A stretch of 64,000 nucleotides of DNA from Dactylosporangium sp. AC04546. Lineage in GTDB: Bacteria; Actinomycetota; Actinomycetes; Mycobacteriales; Micromonosporaceae. The stretch spans positions 8,334-72,333 of the forward strand of contig NZ_JAHYSG010000064.1 of NCBI RefSeq assembly GCF_022095675.1, given 5' to 3'. A model generated the notes under the pieces. That model was not told the DNA's origin, did no database searches, and saw only the letters and a program-made list of their open reading frames with translations. Below are positions 1 through 8,468 of this stretch, one piece after another. Positions within the stretch are counted from its first letter, which is position 1, and every line of letters begins with the position of its first letter. The position numbers were made by a program, and so were the translations under genes.

Positions 1-1
1 G

Positions 2-748
2 GCCAAGGGCGTCGACGAGGCGACCGCGCGGAAGATCGTCGAGCAGGCGCAGTTCCCGGCCGACGTCGCCGACCAGGTCGTGGCCATCGCGGTCAAGCTC
101 TGGCAGGCGTTCGTCGCCGAGGACGCGACGCTCGTCGAGGTGAACCCGCTCGCCAAGACCAGCGACGGCACCGTGCTGTGCCTCGACGCGAAGGTCACGC
201 TGGACGGCAACGCGGACTTCCGCCACCCGGGCCACGAGGAGCTCGAGGACAAGGCCTCGGTCGACCCGCTGGAGCAGGCGGCCAAGGAGAAGAACCTCAA
301 CTACGTGAAGCTCGACGGCAACGTCGGCATCATCGGCAACGGCGCGGGCCTGGTCATGTCGACGCTCGACGTGGTCGCCTACGCGGGCGAGGGACTCGGC
401 AGCAAGCCGGCCAACTTCCTCGACATCGGCGGCGGCGCGAGCGCGCAGGTCATGGCCAACGGCCTGGAGATCGTGCTCGGCGACCCCGACGTGAAGAGCG
501 TCTTCGTCAACGTCTTCGGCGGCATCACCGCCTGCGACGCCGTCGCCAACGGCATCGTGCAGGCCCTGCAGCTGCTCAAGGACCGCGGTGAGTCGGTCAC
601 CAAGCCGCTCGTGGTGCGCCTCGACGGCAACAACGCCGAGGAGGGGCGCCGCATCCTCGACGCCGCCGCCAACCCGCTCATCGAGCGGGTCGACACGATG
701 GACGGGGCGGCCCGCCGCGCCGCCGAGCTCGCAGCGAGTGGGGTGTAA
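2..748 (+). CDS. sucC: Succinyl-CoA synthetase beta subunit (partial, 5' end outside window)
   Basis: This is the C-terminal part of the ADP/GDP-forming succinyl-CoA ligase beta subunit, a TCA cycle enzyme that interconverts succinyl-CoA and succinate with nucleotide triphosphate formation. The open frame runs from the first bases of the window, so the N-terminal part of the ATP-grasp region is missing. Visible family signatures are the [12 protein letters not shown] segment, the glycine-rich DIGGGAS loop and VFVNVFGGI in the CoA-ligase domain. Six bases separate its stop from sucD, so the two subunits are co-transcribed. The call is secure because of sequence and pairing with sucD. Confidence 0.97.
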   Translation, partial: AKGVDEATARKIVEQAQFPADVADQVVAIAVKLWQAFVAEDATLVEVNPLAKTSDGTVLCLDAKVTLDGNADFRHPGHEELEDKASVDPLEQAAKEKNLNYVKLDGNVGIIGNGAGLVMSTLDVVAYAGEGLGSKPANFLDIGGGASAQVMANGLEIVLGDPDVKSVFVNVFGGITACDAVANGIVQALQLLKDRGESVTKPLVVRLDGNNAEEGRRILDAAANPLIERVDTMDGAARRAAELAASGV

Positions 749-753
749 CGACC

Positions 754-1635
754 ATGGCGGTATGGCTGACCGAGTCCAGCAAGGTCATCGTCCAGGGCAT
801 GACCGGTGCCGAGGGCTCCAAGCACACCCGGCGGATGCTCGCCGCGGGCACGAACGTGGTCGGCGGCGTCAACCCGCGCAAGGCGGGCCAGCAGGTCGAC
901 TTCGACGGCACGAAGCTGCCGGTCTTCGCGAGCGTGGCGGAGGCGATCGAGCAGACCGGCGCCGACACCAGCGTGATCTTCGTCCCGCCGGCGGGCACGA
1001 AGTCCGCCGCGATCGAGGCGATCGACGCGCAGATCCCGCTCGCCGTGGTCATCACCGAGGGCGTGCCGGTGCACGACACCGCCGCGTTCTGGGCCCACGC
1101 GCAGGGCGGCAAGACCCGCATCATCGGGCCGAACTGCCCCGGCATCGCGAGCCCCGGCAAGTCCAACGCCGGCATCATCCCGGCCGACATCACCGGCCCC
1201 GGGAAGATCGGCCTGGTCAGCAAGTCGGGCACGCTGACCTACCAGATGATGTACGAGCTGCGCGACATCGGCTTCTCGACGTGCATCGGCATCGGCGGCG
1301 ACCCGGTCATCGGCACGACGCACATCGACGCGCTCGCCGCGTTCGAGGCTGACCCGGAGACCGCCGCGATCGTCATGATCGGCGAGATCGGCGGCGACGC
1401 CGAGGAGCGGGCCGCGGACTTCATCCGGGCCAGCGTGCGCAAGCCGGTCGTCGGCTACATCGCCGGCTTCACCGCGCCGCCCGGCAAGACCATGGGCCAC
1501 GCGGGCGCGATCATCTCCGGCTCGGCGGGCACCGCCGACGCCAAGAAGGCGGCGCTCGAGGCGGCCGGCGTGCGGGTCGGCAAGACGCCGACCGAGACCG
1601 CGAACCTCATGCGCGACCTCGTGAACGCGCTGTAG
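754..1635 (+). CDS. sucD: Succinyl-CoA synthetase alpha subunit
   Basis: Alpha subunit of succinyl-CoA ligase (293 aa, normal length). The N-terminal half is the CoA-binding Rossmann-like domain ([11 protein letters not shown] near residue 15). The C-terminal half carries the active-site loop GHAGAIISG, whose His249 is the expected phosphohistidine. It lies directly after sucC, and the ATG at 754 follows the sucC stop closely. A strong hairpin 59 bp after the stop probably ends the sucCD transcript. Confidence 0.98.
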   Translation: MAVWLTESSKVIVQGMTGAEGSKHTRRMLAAGTNVVGGVNPRKAGQQVDFDGTKLPVFASVAEAIEQTGADTSVIFVPPAGTKSAAIEAIDAQIPLAVVITEGVPVHDTAAFWAHAQGGKTRIIGPNCPGIASPGKSNAGIIPADITGPGKIGLVSKSGTLTYQMMYELRDIGFSTCIGIGGDPVIGTTHIDALAAFEADPETAAIVMIGEIGGDAEERAADFIRASVRKPVVGYIAGFTAPPGKTMGHAGAIISGSAGTADAKKAALEAAGVRVGKTPTETANLMRDLVNAL

Positions 1636-1693
1636 CCGACATTTCGGTCGGGGCCTGCCGGGCTCTGGACCCGCTCTAGAAAACGCTGGGATT

Positions 1694-1724
1694 CGGACGG
1701 CCGGGGTGAGTGACCGGCCGTCCG
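1694..1724 (+). terminator. Hairpin terminator after sucCD
   Basis: Perfect 11-bp inverted repeat: the left arm CGGACGGCCGG at 1694-1704 pairs with CCGGCCGTCCG at 1714-1724 across a 9-nt loop, and is followed by a short T-rich run (gtcttt). It sits between sucD and the next gene. It also overlaps a possible upstream GTG of that gene at 1710, which argues for the later ATG at 1746. Confidence 0.7.
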
Positions 1725-1745
1725 GTCTTTGACAGAGTAAGACCG

Positions 1746-3053
1746 ATGCCCACCACCCCTGAGGAAGCGGAGGACGGGACACCGACCCGGCTCGCCGACC
1801 GGGTGACCGTGCGCCTGCCCGTCCAGCGGCGGCCGGTGCGGGGCAAGCCACCCGCCCGCCGCCCGGCCCGGCGTGCCCCGCTCGCCCTCGCGGCGACGGT
1901 GACCACGCTCTGGGCGGCGCTGGTGTCGCTCGTGCCGACCATGCTCGTGGTCTGGCTGCTGCACTCCCTCGACAGCGCCGGCGCTCCGCTGGGCCAGACC
2001 CTGCGGCTCGGGGTCGCCGGCTGGCTGCTGGCCCATTTCGTGCCGCTGACCACCGGCGCCGGCCCGATCGGCCTCGCACCGCTGGGCCTGACCATCGTCG
2101 CGGTCTGGCGGGTGTACCGGGCCGGCGTCCACACCGCCCGGGCCATCGGCGCCCGCGGCAAGCCCAAGGCGAAGCGCGGCTGGTGGTCTCCCTGGCCGGC
2201 GGCCCGGGCGGCGGCCGCCGTCGCGCTCGCCTACGGCATTCTCGGCGTCATCGCCGCCGCCGTCGCCGGGCACAAGGGCGTCGAGATCCCGGTCGTCCGG
2301 GCCGGCTGCACCCTCGCCGCGTTCGCGCTCGTCGCCGCCGGGCTGGGCGCGTTCACCGAGGCGCGGGGCGTCGCCCGGCTGGCGGCCCGGCTCCCCGCCG
2401 TCGTCCGCGACGCGACCCGCACGGGGGCCGTCGTCGCCCTGCTCGTGCTCGGGGTGGGCGCGGCCGTGGCCGGCATGGCGGTGGCGGTCAGCTTCGGCGA
2501 CGCGAGCCAGATCATCGACGACTACCACACCGGCATCGCCGGGCAGGTCGGGCTGGTCGTCGTGTGCGGGTTCTTCGCCCCGAACGTCGCCACCTGGGCG
2601 GCCAGCTACGTGGTCGGGCCCGGCTTCCAGATCGGCTCGGAGACCACGATCAGCGCGGCGGAGGTGTCGGTCGGGCCGCTGCCCGCGGTACCACTGCTGG
2701 CTGGGCTCCCGTCGACGCCGGCCACCGGATGGGCGCCGCTCCTGCTCGGCCTCCCGCTCGCGGCGGCCCTGCTCGCCGGATGGCTCCTCGCCCGCCGGTC
2801 GCTGCGCGACGACGCCGACCGGGGCTGGTGGCCGCTGCTCGGCGCGGCGGCCCTGACCGGCCCGGTCGCCGGCATCCTGCTCGGCCTGGCCTGCGTCGCG
2901 TCCGGCGGCTCGCTCGGCGGCGGGGGGCTGGCCGAGGTCGGGCCGCACGCCGGGGCGGTCGCGTTCGTGGCCATGCTCATGACCTCGATCGGCACGCTGC
3001 TCGCAACGACCGCCACCAAGCTCGTCCTGCGCGCAAAAGAGGAGCGCGGGTAG
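1746..3053 (+). CDS. perM: DUF6350 multi-pass membrane protein (PerM-like)
   Basis: 435-residue integral membrane protein with a basic, proline-rich cytoplasmic N-terminus (about residues 1-50) and roughly 8-10 hydrophobic segments rich in Ala, Leu, Val and Gly. Its position between sucCD and purN-purH matches mycobacterial PerM (Rv0955), a membrane protein linked to cell division and magnesium-dependent persistence; that role is known for the relative and only inferred here. The start was set at ATG 1746 because a GTG at 1710 falls inside a terminator-like hairpin. The gene symbol rests on synteny and family resemblance. Confidence 0.8.
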   Translation: MPTTPEEAEDGTPTRLADRVTVRLPVQRRPVRGKPPARRPARRAPLALAATVTTLWAALVSLVPTMLVVWLLHSLDSAGAPLGQTLRLGVAGWLLAHFVPLTTGAGPIGLAPLGLTIVAVWRVYRAGVHTARAIGARGKPKAKRGWWSPWPAARAAAAVALAYGILGVIAAAVAGHKGVEIPVVRAGCTLAAFALVAAGLGAFTEARGVARLAARLPAVVRDATRTGAVVALLVLGVGAAVAGMAVAVSFGDASQIIDDYHTGIAGQVGLVVVCGFFAPNVATWAASYVVGPGFQIGSETTISAAEVSVGPLPAVPLLAGLPSTPATGWAPLLLGLPLAAALLAGWLLARRSLRDDADRGWWPLLGAAALTGPVAGILLGLACVASGGSLGGGGLAEVGPHAGAVAFVAMLMTSIGTLLATTATKLVLRAKEERG

Positions 3054-3067
3054 CCCCGCGCTCCTCT
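3038..3067. terminator. Hairpin terminator between convergent genes
   Basis: Perfect 13-bp stem: AGAGGAGCGCGGG at 3038-3050 pairs with CCCGCGCTCCTCT at 3055-3067, with a 4-nt loop that includes part of the perM stop codon. The genes on either side converge, and the hairpin lacks a T tract on either side, so it could act for both, probably with Rho or as a 3'-end stabiliser. Confidence 0.65.
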
Positions 3068-3096
3068 CCGGTGTCAGCTCCGGTGTTCCTGACGGC

Positions 3097-3690
3097 TTAC
3101 GGGTAGGTGAAGCTCGTCGCGGTGCCGGCCGCCCAGAGGATCATCAGCAGGATGAAGAGGCCGATCGTGACGCCACCGCAGATGAGGCCGGCGAGCGCCA
3201 TGCCGCGGTTGGTGGCGAGACCCTGCTTGGCCTTGTTCATGCCCAGGTAGCCGAGGACGACCGCGGCGATGCCGAGCGGGAAGCCGATGTAGAAGCAGCA
3301 CAGCAGCGGGATCGAGGCGATGCCCAGGATCATGCCGACGAGGCCGAGCGTGTTCTGCGGCTGCTGGCCGCCGTACCCCGGGGTGCCGTAACCCTGCTGC
3401 GGGTACGCGCCGCCGGAGGTCGGGTAGGCGCCGCCCGAGGTCGGGTAGGGCGTGCCGGAGACCGGCGGCTGCTGCGCGTAGGGGTCCTGGTACGCCGGCT
3501 GCTGCGGCTGGGCGTACGGGTCCTGGTACGCGGGCTGCTGCGGCTGCGCGTAGGGGTCCTGGTAGGCCGGCTGCTGCGGCTGACCGTACTGCGGCTGACC
3601 GTACTGCGGCTGACCGTACTGGGGCTGACCGTAGGGATCCTGGTTGGGCTGCTGCCCGTACGGATCCTGGCCCGGTGGTGGGTAGCCCAT
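3097..3690 (-). CDS. DUF4190 membrane protein with Gln/Tyr/Pro-rich repeat N-terminus
   Basis: About 197 aa. Residues 1-115 form a low-complexity cytoplasmic tail built from PYGQPQ-type and QPAYQDPYA-type repeats. The C-terminal part has two hydrophobic segments typical of DUF4190 (TLGLVGMILGIASIPLLCC, then a segment after YLGMNKAKQGLA). Function is unknown; such tails are common in small actinobacterial membrane proteins and may mediate clustering. The start at 3690 was chosen because AGGAG lies 8 nt upstream (3699-3703, reverse strand); an earlier in-frame start at 3717 would place this site inside the gene. It converges with perM. Confidence 0.8.
   Translation of the reverse strand: MGYPPPGQDPYGQQPNQDPYGQPQYGQPQYGQPQYGQPQQPAYQDPYAQPQQPAYQDPYAQPQQPAYQDPYAQQPPVSGTPYPTSGGAYPTSGGAYPQQGYGTPGYGGQQPQNTLGLVGMILGIASIPLLCCFYIGFPLGIAAVVLGYLGMNKAKQGLATNRGMALAGLICGGVTIGLFILLMILWAAGTATSFTYP
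3482..3639 (-). repeat. Coding tandem repeats (36-bp and 15-bp units)
   Basis: Inside the DUF4190 gene, a 36-bp unit (beginning gggtcctggta) starts at 3482, 3518 and 3554, encoding a 12-residue DPYAQPQQPAYQ-like repeat. It is followed by a 15-bp unit (ctgaccgtactgcgg) at 3580, 3595, 3610 and a degenerate copy at 3625, encoding YGQPQ. The near-identity of copies points to recent slippage or unequal exchange, so copy number probably varies between strains. Confidence 0.85.
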
Positions 3691-3879
3691 CGATGTGGCT
3701 CCTAAGGCTAGGGACAACTTCCGCTGGTGGTGATTCGCACCAGGGTAGTCCCGAGGGGGATACGGAACTTCGGCAGCGTACTGGTCCGGATCAACTCTGC
3801 GTAGAGTACTTCTATCTTTTGACCAAGTTTATCCGGTAATGTCCAACAGCCCGGCGCTGAGCTGGGCCGACCCGGTCGA

Positions 3880-3885
3880 TACAGT
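3880..3885 (+). promoter_or_regulatory. -10 element of purN, leaderless start
   Basis: TACAGT ends 6 nt before the GTG at 3892. This spacing would put the transcription start on or next to the start codon. No good -35 hexamer and no Shine-Dalgarno sequence are visible, which fits a leaderless mRNA. Confidence 0.5.
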
Positions 3886-3891
3886 TTCGTG

Positions 3892-4503
3892 GTGACCGTT
3901 CGGCTTGTCGTGCTCGTGTCCGGTTCCGGCTCCAACCTGCAGGCCCTGCTCGACGCCGCCGCCGATCCGGCCTACGGGGCCGCGGTCGTCGCCGTCGGCG
4001 CCGACCGGGACGGGATCGAGGGGCTCACCCGCGCGGAGAAGCACGGGGTGCCGGCGTTCGTGACGCGGGTGAAGGACTTCGCCGACCGGGACGCGTGGGA
4101 CGCCGCGCTCACCGAGGCCTGCCTGCGGTACAACCCGGACATCATCGTCTCCGCCGGCTTCCTCAAGCTCGCCGGGCCGCGCTTCCTGGCCGAGTTCGAG
4201 GGCCGCTACATCAACACGCACAACGCGTTGCTCCCGGCGTTCCCGGGTATACACGGCCCGCGCGACGCGCTCGCCTACGGCGTGAAGCTCGCCGGTGCCA
4301 CGCTCCACTTCGTCGACAGCGGCGTCGACACCGGGGCGATCATCGCGCAGGTCGCGGTGCCCGTCCTCGACGACGACACCGAGGACACGCTCCTGGAGCG
4401 GATCAAAGTGGCCGAGCGCCGCCAGCTGGTCGACACGGTCGGGCGGATGGCGCGCGACGGCTGGACCGTCAACGAACGAAAGGTCAGGCTTGGCCGTGGC
4501 TAA
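3892..4503 (+). CDS. purN: Phosphoribosylglycinamide formyltransferase (GART, PurN)
   Basis: Transfers a formyl group from 10-formyl-THF to GAR in the third step of purine synthesis. 203 aa, typical for PurN. The phosphate-binding [11 protein letters not shown] loop is near the N-terminus, and the catalytic triad is visible as Asn108 and His110 in [13 protein letters not shown] and Asp146 in [10 protein letters not shown]. Two GTG codons (3889 and 3892) are possible starts; 3892 best fits the upstream -10 hexamer. It overlaps the purH start by 8 nt. Order perM-purN-purH matches other actinobacteria. Confidence 0.96.
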   Translation: MTVRLVVLVSGSGSNLQALLDAAADPAYGAAVVAVGADRDGIEGLTRAEKHGVPAFVTRVKDFADRDAWDAALTEACLRYNPDIIVSAGFLKLAGPRFLAEFEGRYINTHNALLPAFPGIHGPRDALAYGVKLAGATLHFVDSGVDTGAIIAQVAVPVLDDDTEDTLLERIKVAERRQLVDTVGRMARDGWTVNERKVRLGRG

Positions 4504-6019
4504 CCGGCGTCCCATCAGGCGCGCGCTCATCAGCGTGTACGACAAGACCGGACTGGAGGACCTCGCCCGCGCCCTGGCCGGCGCCGGGGTCGAGCTGGTC
4601 TCGACCGGCTCGACGGCCTCCCGGATCGAGGCGGCGGGCCTGCCGGTCACCCGGGTCGAGGAGCTCACCGGGTTCCCGGAGACGCTCGACGGGCGGGTCA
4701 AGACGCTGCACCCCCGCGTGCACGCCGGCCTGCTCGCCGACCTGCGGCTGGAGGCCCACGCGGCGCAGCTCGGCGAGCTGGGCATCGCCCCGTTCGAGCT
4801 GCTCGTGTCGAACCTGTACCCGTTCACCGAGACCGTCGCCTCCGGCGCGACCGAGGACGAGTGCGTCGAGCAGATCGACATCGGCGGGCCGGCCATGGTC
4901 CGCGCGGCGGCCAAGAACTTCCCCAGCGTGGCGGTGGTCACGTCGCCGTCGGATTATCCGGCGGTACTGGCGGCGCTGGCCGACGGCGGCTTCACGCTGG
5001 ACGAGCGGCGGGCGCTGGCGGCGTCGGCGTTCGCGCACATCGCCGAGTACGACGTCGCCGTGGCGGCCTGGTTCTCGTCCGACTTCGCCGGGACCGCGCT
5101 GCGCCGCTCGGCCACGCTGCGGTACGGCGAGAACCCGCACCAGTCGGCGGCCCTGTACGCCGACCCGGCGGCCGCCCCCGGCCTGGCCCAGGCCGAGCAG
5201 CTCGGCGGCAAGGAGATGTCCTACAACAACTACGTCGACGCCGACGCCGCCTGGCGGGCCGCACACGACTTCACCGAGCCGTGCGTCGCGATCATCAAGC
5301 ACGCCAACCCGTGCGGCATCGCGATCGGCGCCGACGTAGCCGAGGCGCACCGCAAGGCCCACGCCTGCGACCCGGTCAGCGCGTTCGGCGGGGTGATCGC
5401 GGTCAACGCTCCTGTCAGCGTCGACCTGGCCAAGCAGATCAGCGAGATCTTCACCGAGGTCGTGGTGGCGCCTTCGTTCGAGGACGGCGCGGTCTCGCTG
5501 CTGACGGCGAAGAAGAACCTGCGGGTGCTGCGCGCCCCGGCCTGGCAGCCCGCGGCGGCCGAGTCGCGGCAGATCTCCGGCGGTGTGCTCGTGCAGTCCG
5601 CGGACCGCATCGACGCCGACGGCGACGACCCCGCGAACTGGAAGCTCGTCACCGGCGCGCCGGCCGACCGGGAGACGCTGCGCGACCTGGCGTTCGCCTG
5701 GCGCGCGGTGCGGGCGGTCAAGTCGAACGCGATCCTGCTGGCCTCCGGCGGCGCGACGGTCGGCGTCGGCATGGGCCAGGTGAACCGGGTGGACTCGGTG
5801 CGGCTCGCGGTCTCGCGGGCCGGTGACCGCGCGGCCGGCTCGGTCGCGGCGTCCGACGCGTTCTTCCCGTTCGCCGACGGGCCGCAGGCGCTCATCGACG
5901 CGGGCATCAAGGCGATCGTGCAGCCGGGCGGGTCGATCCGCGACGAGGACGTGATCAAGGCGGCCGAGGCGGCCGGGGTCACGATGTACCTCACCGGGAC
6001 GCGGCACTTCTACCACTAA
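4496..6019 (+). CDS. purH: Bifunctional AICAR formyltransferase / IMP cyclohydrolase (PurH)
   Basis: Catalyses the last two steps of IMP synthesis. 507 aa. Residues ~1-145 form the MGS-like cyclohydrolase domain ([24 protein letters not shown]) and the rest the AICAR transformylase domain ([17 protein letters not shown]). The catalytic Lys268-His269 pair lies in KHANPCG. The GTG at 4496 overlaps the purN stop; a TTG at 4490 is also in frame, but 4496 has better spacing from tcagg. It converges with the next gene with a 4-nt overlap of stop codons. Confidence 0.97.
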   Translation: MANRRPIRRALISVYDKTGLEDLARALAGAGVELVSTGSTASRIEAAGLPVTRVEELTGFPETLDGRVKTLHPRVHAGLLADLRLEAHAAQLGELGIAPFELLVSNLYPFTETVASGATEDECVEQIDIGGPAMVRAAAKNFPSVAVVTSPSDYPAVLAALADGGFTLDERRALAASAFAHIAEYDVAVAAWFSSDFAGTALRRSATLRYGENPHQSAALYADPAAAPGLAQAEQLGGKEMSYNNYVDADAAWRAAHDFTEPCVAIIKHANPCGIAIGADVAEAHRKAHACDPVSAFGGVIAVNAPVSVDLAKQISEIFTEVVVAPSFEDGAVSLLTAKKNLRVLRAPAWQPAAAESRQISGGVLVQSADRIDADGDDPANWKLVTGAPADRETLRDLAFAWRAVRAVKSNAILLASGGATVGVGMGQVNRVDSVRLAVSRAGDRAAGSVAASDAFFPFADGPQALIDAGIKAIVQPGGSIRDEDVIKAAEAAGVTMYLTGTRHFYH

Positions 6020-6963
6020 GGCAACGTGACCGGGGCCGGGACCTTGGCACCGAAGTACAGCGCGACCGCGTCGCTCACGGCGTGCGCGCCCTTCGCCAAG
6101 GTCCCGCTCCCGCCCTGCTCGTACATCGCGGCGACCACGTAGCGCTCGCCGTCGCCCGCGAACCCGACCGTGTGCGTCACCCACACGGTCCTGCCGTTGA
6201 CGGGCTTCTGCGCCCAGCCGTCCTTGTTGCCGGGCTTGAGCGCGCTGCCGGCCGCCCACACGCCCCACCGCTGGTTGCTCGCGACCTTGCGCAGGGTGCC
6301 GACCAGGTACGCCCGGTCCTCCGGTGCCAGCTTCTCCAGCACGTACGACATCAGGTTCTGCAGGTCGTCGGCGCTGCACCGAAGGTTGCGCCAGAAGGTC
6401 TCCTGCCCCTGGACGACCGCGAGCGACCGCATCCCGAACCGTTGCTGGAACCGCTCGAGCATCCCCGGCCCGTCGTACCTGTTCCACAGCGCCGTGGCCG
6501 CGTCGTTGTCCGAGTTGATCAGCGCCTTGTCGAGGTTGCCCTTGTCGGTCTGGTCGAGCGTGAGCGCCCCGGCCCGCTGCCGCTCGAGCAGGTCGGCGGC
6601 GATCGCGAGCTTGATCGTCGAGGCGGTCCAGGTGGTGGCGGTGGTGTTCCCGGCCTTCCAGACCTGCCCGGTGGTGCGGTCCCGGACGACGATGCCGATC
6701 GTGCCGGGCTGCTGCTCGACGAACGCCTTGGCCTGCTGCTGGCGGCTCTGCAGGCTCGGCGCGCTGCCGGCCCCGCTCGGCTGGAGCCCGGCCTGGCCCT
6801 GGTCCTGCGCGCCGTCGCCGGCCTCGGTGCCGGCCTGGCGGCCCTGGCTGGCCTGGGCGCTGGCCTGCGCGGCCTGGTCCGCCGCTTGCGTGGGGGCCTT
6901 GTCCCCACAGGCGACCAGTGTGAGCAGGGTGAGGAGGGCGACAACGCCACGCCGCACGGACAT
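6016..6963 (-). CDS. Class A beta-lactamase-like serine hydrolase lipoprotein
   Basis: 315-aa exported protein. The N-terminus has a signal sequence ending in a lipobox (LTLVAC, Cys19), then an Ala/Gln-rich linker (~residues 25-70) and a penicilloyl-serine transferase fold. The three active-site motifs are visible: S115-T-I-K118, S151-D-N153 and K247-D-G. KDG in place of KTG is one departure from classical beta-lactamases, so it may be a D,D-peptidase-like or uncharacterised enzyme rather than a resistance determinant. No clear ribosome-binding site precedes the ATG at 6963. It is divergent from folD with only 30 bp between starts. Confidence 0.85.
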   Translation of the reverse strand: MSVRRGVVALLTLLTLVACGDKAPTQAADQAAQASAQASQGRQAGTEAGDGAQDQGQAGLQPSGAGSAPSLQSRQQQAKAFVEQQPGTIGIVVRDRTTGQVWKAGNTTATTWTASTIKLAIAADLLERQRAGALTLDQTDKGNLDKALINSDNDAATALWNRYDGPGMLERFQQRFGMRSLAVVQGQETFWRNLRCSADDLQNLMSYVLEKLAPEDRAYLVGTLRKVASNQRWGVWAAGSALKPGNKDGWAQKPVNGRTVWVTHTVGFAGDGERYVVAAMYEQGGSGTLAKGAHAVSDAVALYFGAKVPAPVTLP

Positions 6964-6993
6964 CTGCCGAACTCTAGTGGCAGGATCCTTCCC
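6964..6993. promoter_or_regulatory. 30-bp divergent promoter gap (serine hydrolase / folD)
   Basis: Only 30 bp separate the two start codons. On the + strand CAGGAT (6981-6986) ends 7 nt before the folD GTG and could be a leaderless -10 element. The -35 contacts and the opposing promoter would then have to lie inside the coding regions of the neighbouring genes. Confidence 0.4.
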
Positions 6994-7860
6994 GTGACGG
7001 CGACGATTCTGGACGGCAAGGCGACAGCGGCGGCGATCAAGGACGACCTCCGCGGCCGGGTGAAGGCCTTGGCCGACCGCGGCGTGGTCCCCGGCCTGGG
7101 CACGATCCTGGTGGGCGACGACCCGGGCTCGCACGCGTACGTCGCCGGCAAGCACCGCGACTGCGCCGAGGTCGGCATCGCGTCGATCCGCCGCGACCTG
7201 CCGGAGACCGCCACCCAGGCCGAGGTGGAGGCAGCCGTCCGCGAGCTGAACGAGGACCCGGCGTGCACCGGCTACATCGTGCAGCTGCCGCTGCCGAAGG
7301 GCCTGGACGAGCAGCGGATCCTCGAGCTGGTCGACCCGGACAAGGACGCCGACGGCCTGCACCCGACGAACCTGGGCCGCCTGGTCCTGAACATCCCGGC
7401 CCCGCTCCCGTGCACCCCGAACGGCATCGTCCAGCTGCTGCGCCACTACGACGTCCCGCTGAACGGCGCCGAGGTGACGGCGATCGGCCGCGGCACGACG
7501 GCGGGCCGCCCCCTGGGCCTGATCTTCACCCGCAAGTCGGAGAACTCGACGGTCACGCTGTGCCACACCGGCACCCGCGACCTGGCCGCCCACACCCGCA
7601 CCGCCGACATCGTGGTCGTCGCCGCGGGCTCCGCGGGCCTGCTCACGGCCGACATGGTGAAGCCGGGCGCCGCCGTCCTGGACGTCGGCGTGACGCGCGT
7701 GGTGGGCGAGGACGGCAAGGCCCGCTTGGTGGGCGACGTGGCCCCGGAGGTGGCCGAGGTGGCCGGCTACCTGGCCCCGATGCCGGGCGGCGTGGGCCCG
7801 ATGACCAGGGCCATGCTCCTCACCAACGTGGTCGAACTCGCCGAGCGCACCACGCCGTAG
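6994..7860 (+). CDS. folD: Methylenetetrahydrofolate dehydrogenase / cyclohydrolase (FolD)
   Basis: Cytosolic bifunctional enzyme converting 5,10-methylene-THF to 10-formyl-THF, the one-carbon donor used by PurN and PurH nearby. 288 aa, normal length. Signatures: YVAGKHRDC (catalytic Lys), [17 protein letters not shown], and [11 protein letters not shown] in the NADP-binding half. The latter is usually GRS..VG.P, so the serine is replaced. The GTG at 6994 is preceded by no Shine-Dalgarno sequence and by a candidate leaderless -10. A repeat-rich non-coding stretch follows. Confidence 0.95.
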   Translation: MTATILDGKATAAAIKDDLRGRVKALADRGVVPGLGTILVGDDPGSHAYVAGKHRDCAEVGIASIRRDLPETATQAEVEAAVRELNEDPACTGYIVQLPLPKGLDEQRILELVDPDKDADGLHPTNLGRLVLNIPAPLPCTPNGIVQLLRHYDVPLNGAEVTAIGRGTTAGRPLGLIFTRKSENSTVTLCHTGTRDLAAHTRTADIVVVAAGSAGLLTADMVKPGAAVLDVGVTRVVGEDGKARLVGDVAPEVAEVAGYLAPMPGGVGPMTRAMLLTNVVELAERTTP

Positions 7861-7868
7861 CCTTTCGC

Positions 7869-7900
7869 GGCCGGCCGGCCGGCCGGCCGGCCGGCCGGCC
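7869..7900. repeat. (GGCC)8 microsatellite
   Basis: Thirty-two bases of uninterrupted GGCC repeats, starting 8 bp after the folD stop. It is self-complementary and can fold into a long hairpin, so it could serve as the folD terminator as well as a slippage-prone site. Confidence 0.9.
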
Positions 7901-7990
7901 GCGCCGCAGCGCGGCCGATGCTCGCGCCGCGCGCGAGCCCCGGGCGGTGGCTGCGCCCCACCTGGTGGGGCTTGCCCGGTGGCCGACGCT

Positions 7991-8131
7991 CGCGCCGCGC
8001 GGGCCTGGACGGTGGTCGATGGTCGCGGCTCGCCCGGTGGTCGACGCGCGCCGCGCGGGCTGAGCGGTGGTCGATGGTCACGCTCGCCCCGTTGCCGACG
8101 GGCGCCGCGCGGGCCTGGACGGTGGTCGATG
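7991..8131. repeat. Degenerate ~55-bp direct repeats
   Basis: A unit of the form cgccgcgcgggcctggac followed by ggtggtcgatg recurs at about 7992, 8047 and 8102, with partial matches further right near 8215. Copies differ by substitutions and small indels. No role is evident. Confidence 0.6.
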
Positions 8132-8295
8132 CGCGCGAGGCGGGCGCGGCCTGGACGGCGGGCCGGTGCCCGTGCCACTCGCGGAAGCCTGGCAGTGGCC
8201 GGGAACTCCCACCGCCCGCGGGCCTGGACAGCGGCCGATGCTCGCGGCGCGACTGATTCGGGTCCCGGCGCTCCTAGGCTCCGTTCCGCTCCGGC

Positions 8296-8382
8296 CCCTC
8301 CCATGATCAAGTCCGACACCCTCCCATGATCAAGGGAACAATCTGGCTGTCATAGCGACCAGAAGTTTCCCTTGATCATGGG
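8296..8382. repeat. CCCATGATCAAG repeat with long inverted repeat
   Basis: Two direct copies of CCCTCCCATGATCAAG lie at 8296-8311 and 8319-8334. The second extends to CCCATGATCAAGGGAA (8323-8338), which has a perfect 16-bp inverted copy TTCCCTTGATCATGGG at 8367-8382 across a 28-nt loop. The structure looks like a dispersed palindromic element or a terminator between convergent genes. Confidence 0.75.
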
Positions 8383-8468
8383 CGTCGGCGGTGGCCGTCC
8401 TTGGCGCCGTGGCCCTGGCTGGGCCGGGCTCCGGGCCAGGCTTCGGGCCAGGAGCTCAGGACCGGAGG

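Larger units (their letters stand above)
7861..8468. other. 608-bp repeat-rich intergenic region
   Basis: No convincing gene is present. Short open frames here have compositions dictated by the repeats and no ribosome-binding sites. It contains a GGCC microsatellite, degenerate ~55-bp GC-rich repeats and an inverted repeat with a TTGATCATG core, each listed separately. It lies between the 3' ends of folD (+) and the PQQ-like gene (-), so no promoter is expected here. Confidence 0.7.

Noticed and set aside
1710..1745. Upstream GTG start of the PerM-like gene
   Set aside because: It falls inside a perfect hairpin that looks like the sucCD terminator and adds residues without family similarity.
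378..2948. Long reverse-strand open frames opposite sucCD and perM
   Set aside because: Compositionally biased mirror frames of real genes, with no start signals or family motifs.
6964..8319. Extension of the serine hydrolase frame upstream of 6963
   Set aside because: The extension runs through folD and the repeats; the signal peptide and lipobox fix the start at 6963.
7918..8329. Overlapping short open frames in the repeat-rich stretch
   Set aside because: They follow the repeat units in several frames, lack ribosome-binding sites and encode low-complexity sequence only.
7861..8382. Possible CRISPR array
   Set aside because: Repeats are degenerate, unequally spaced and without unique spacers; no cas gene is nearby.
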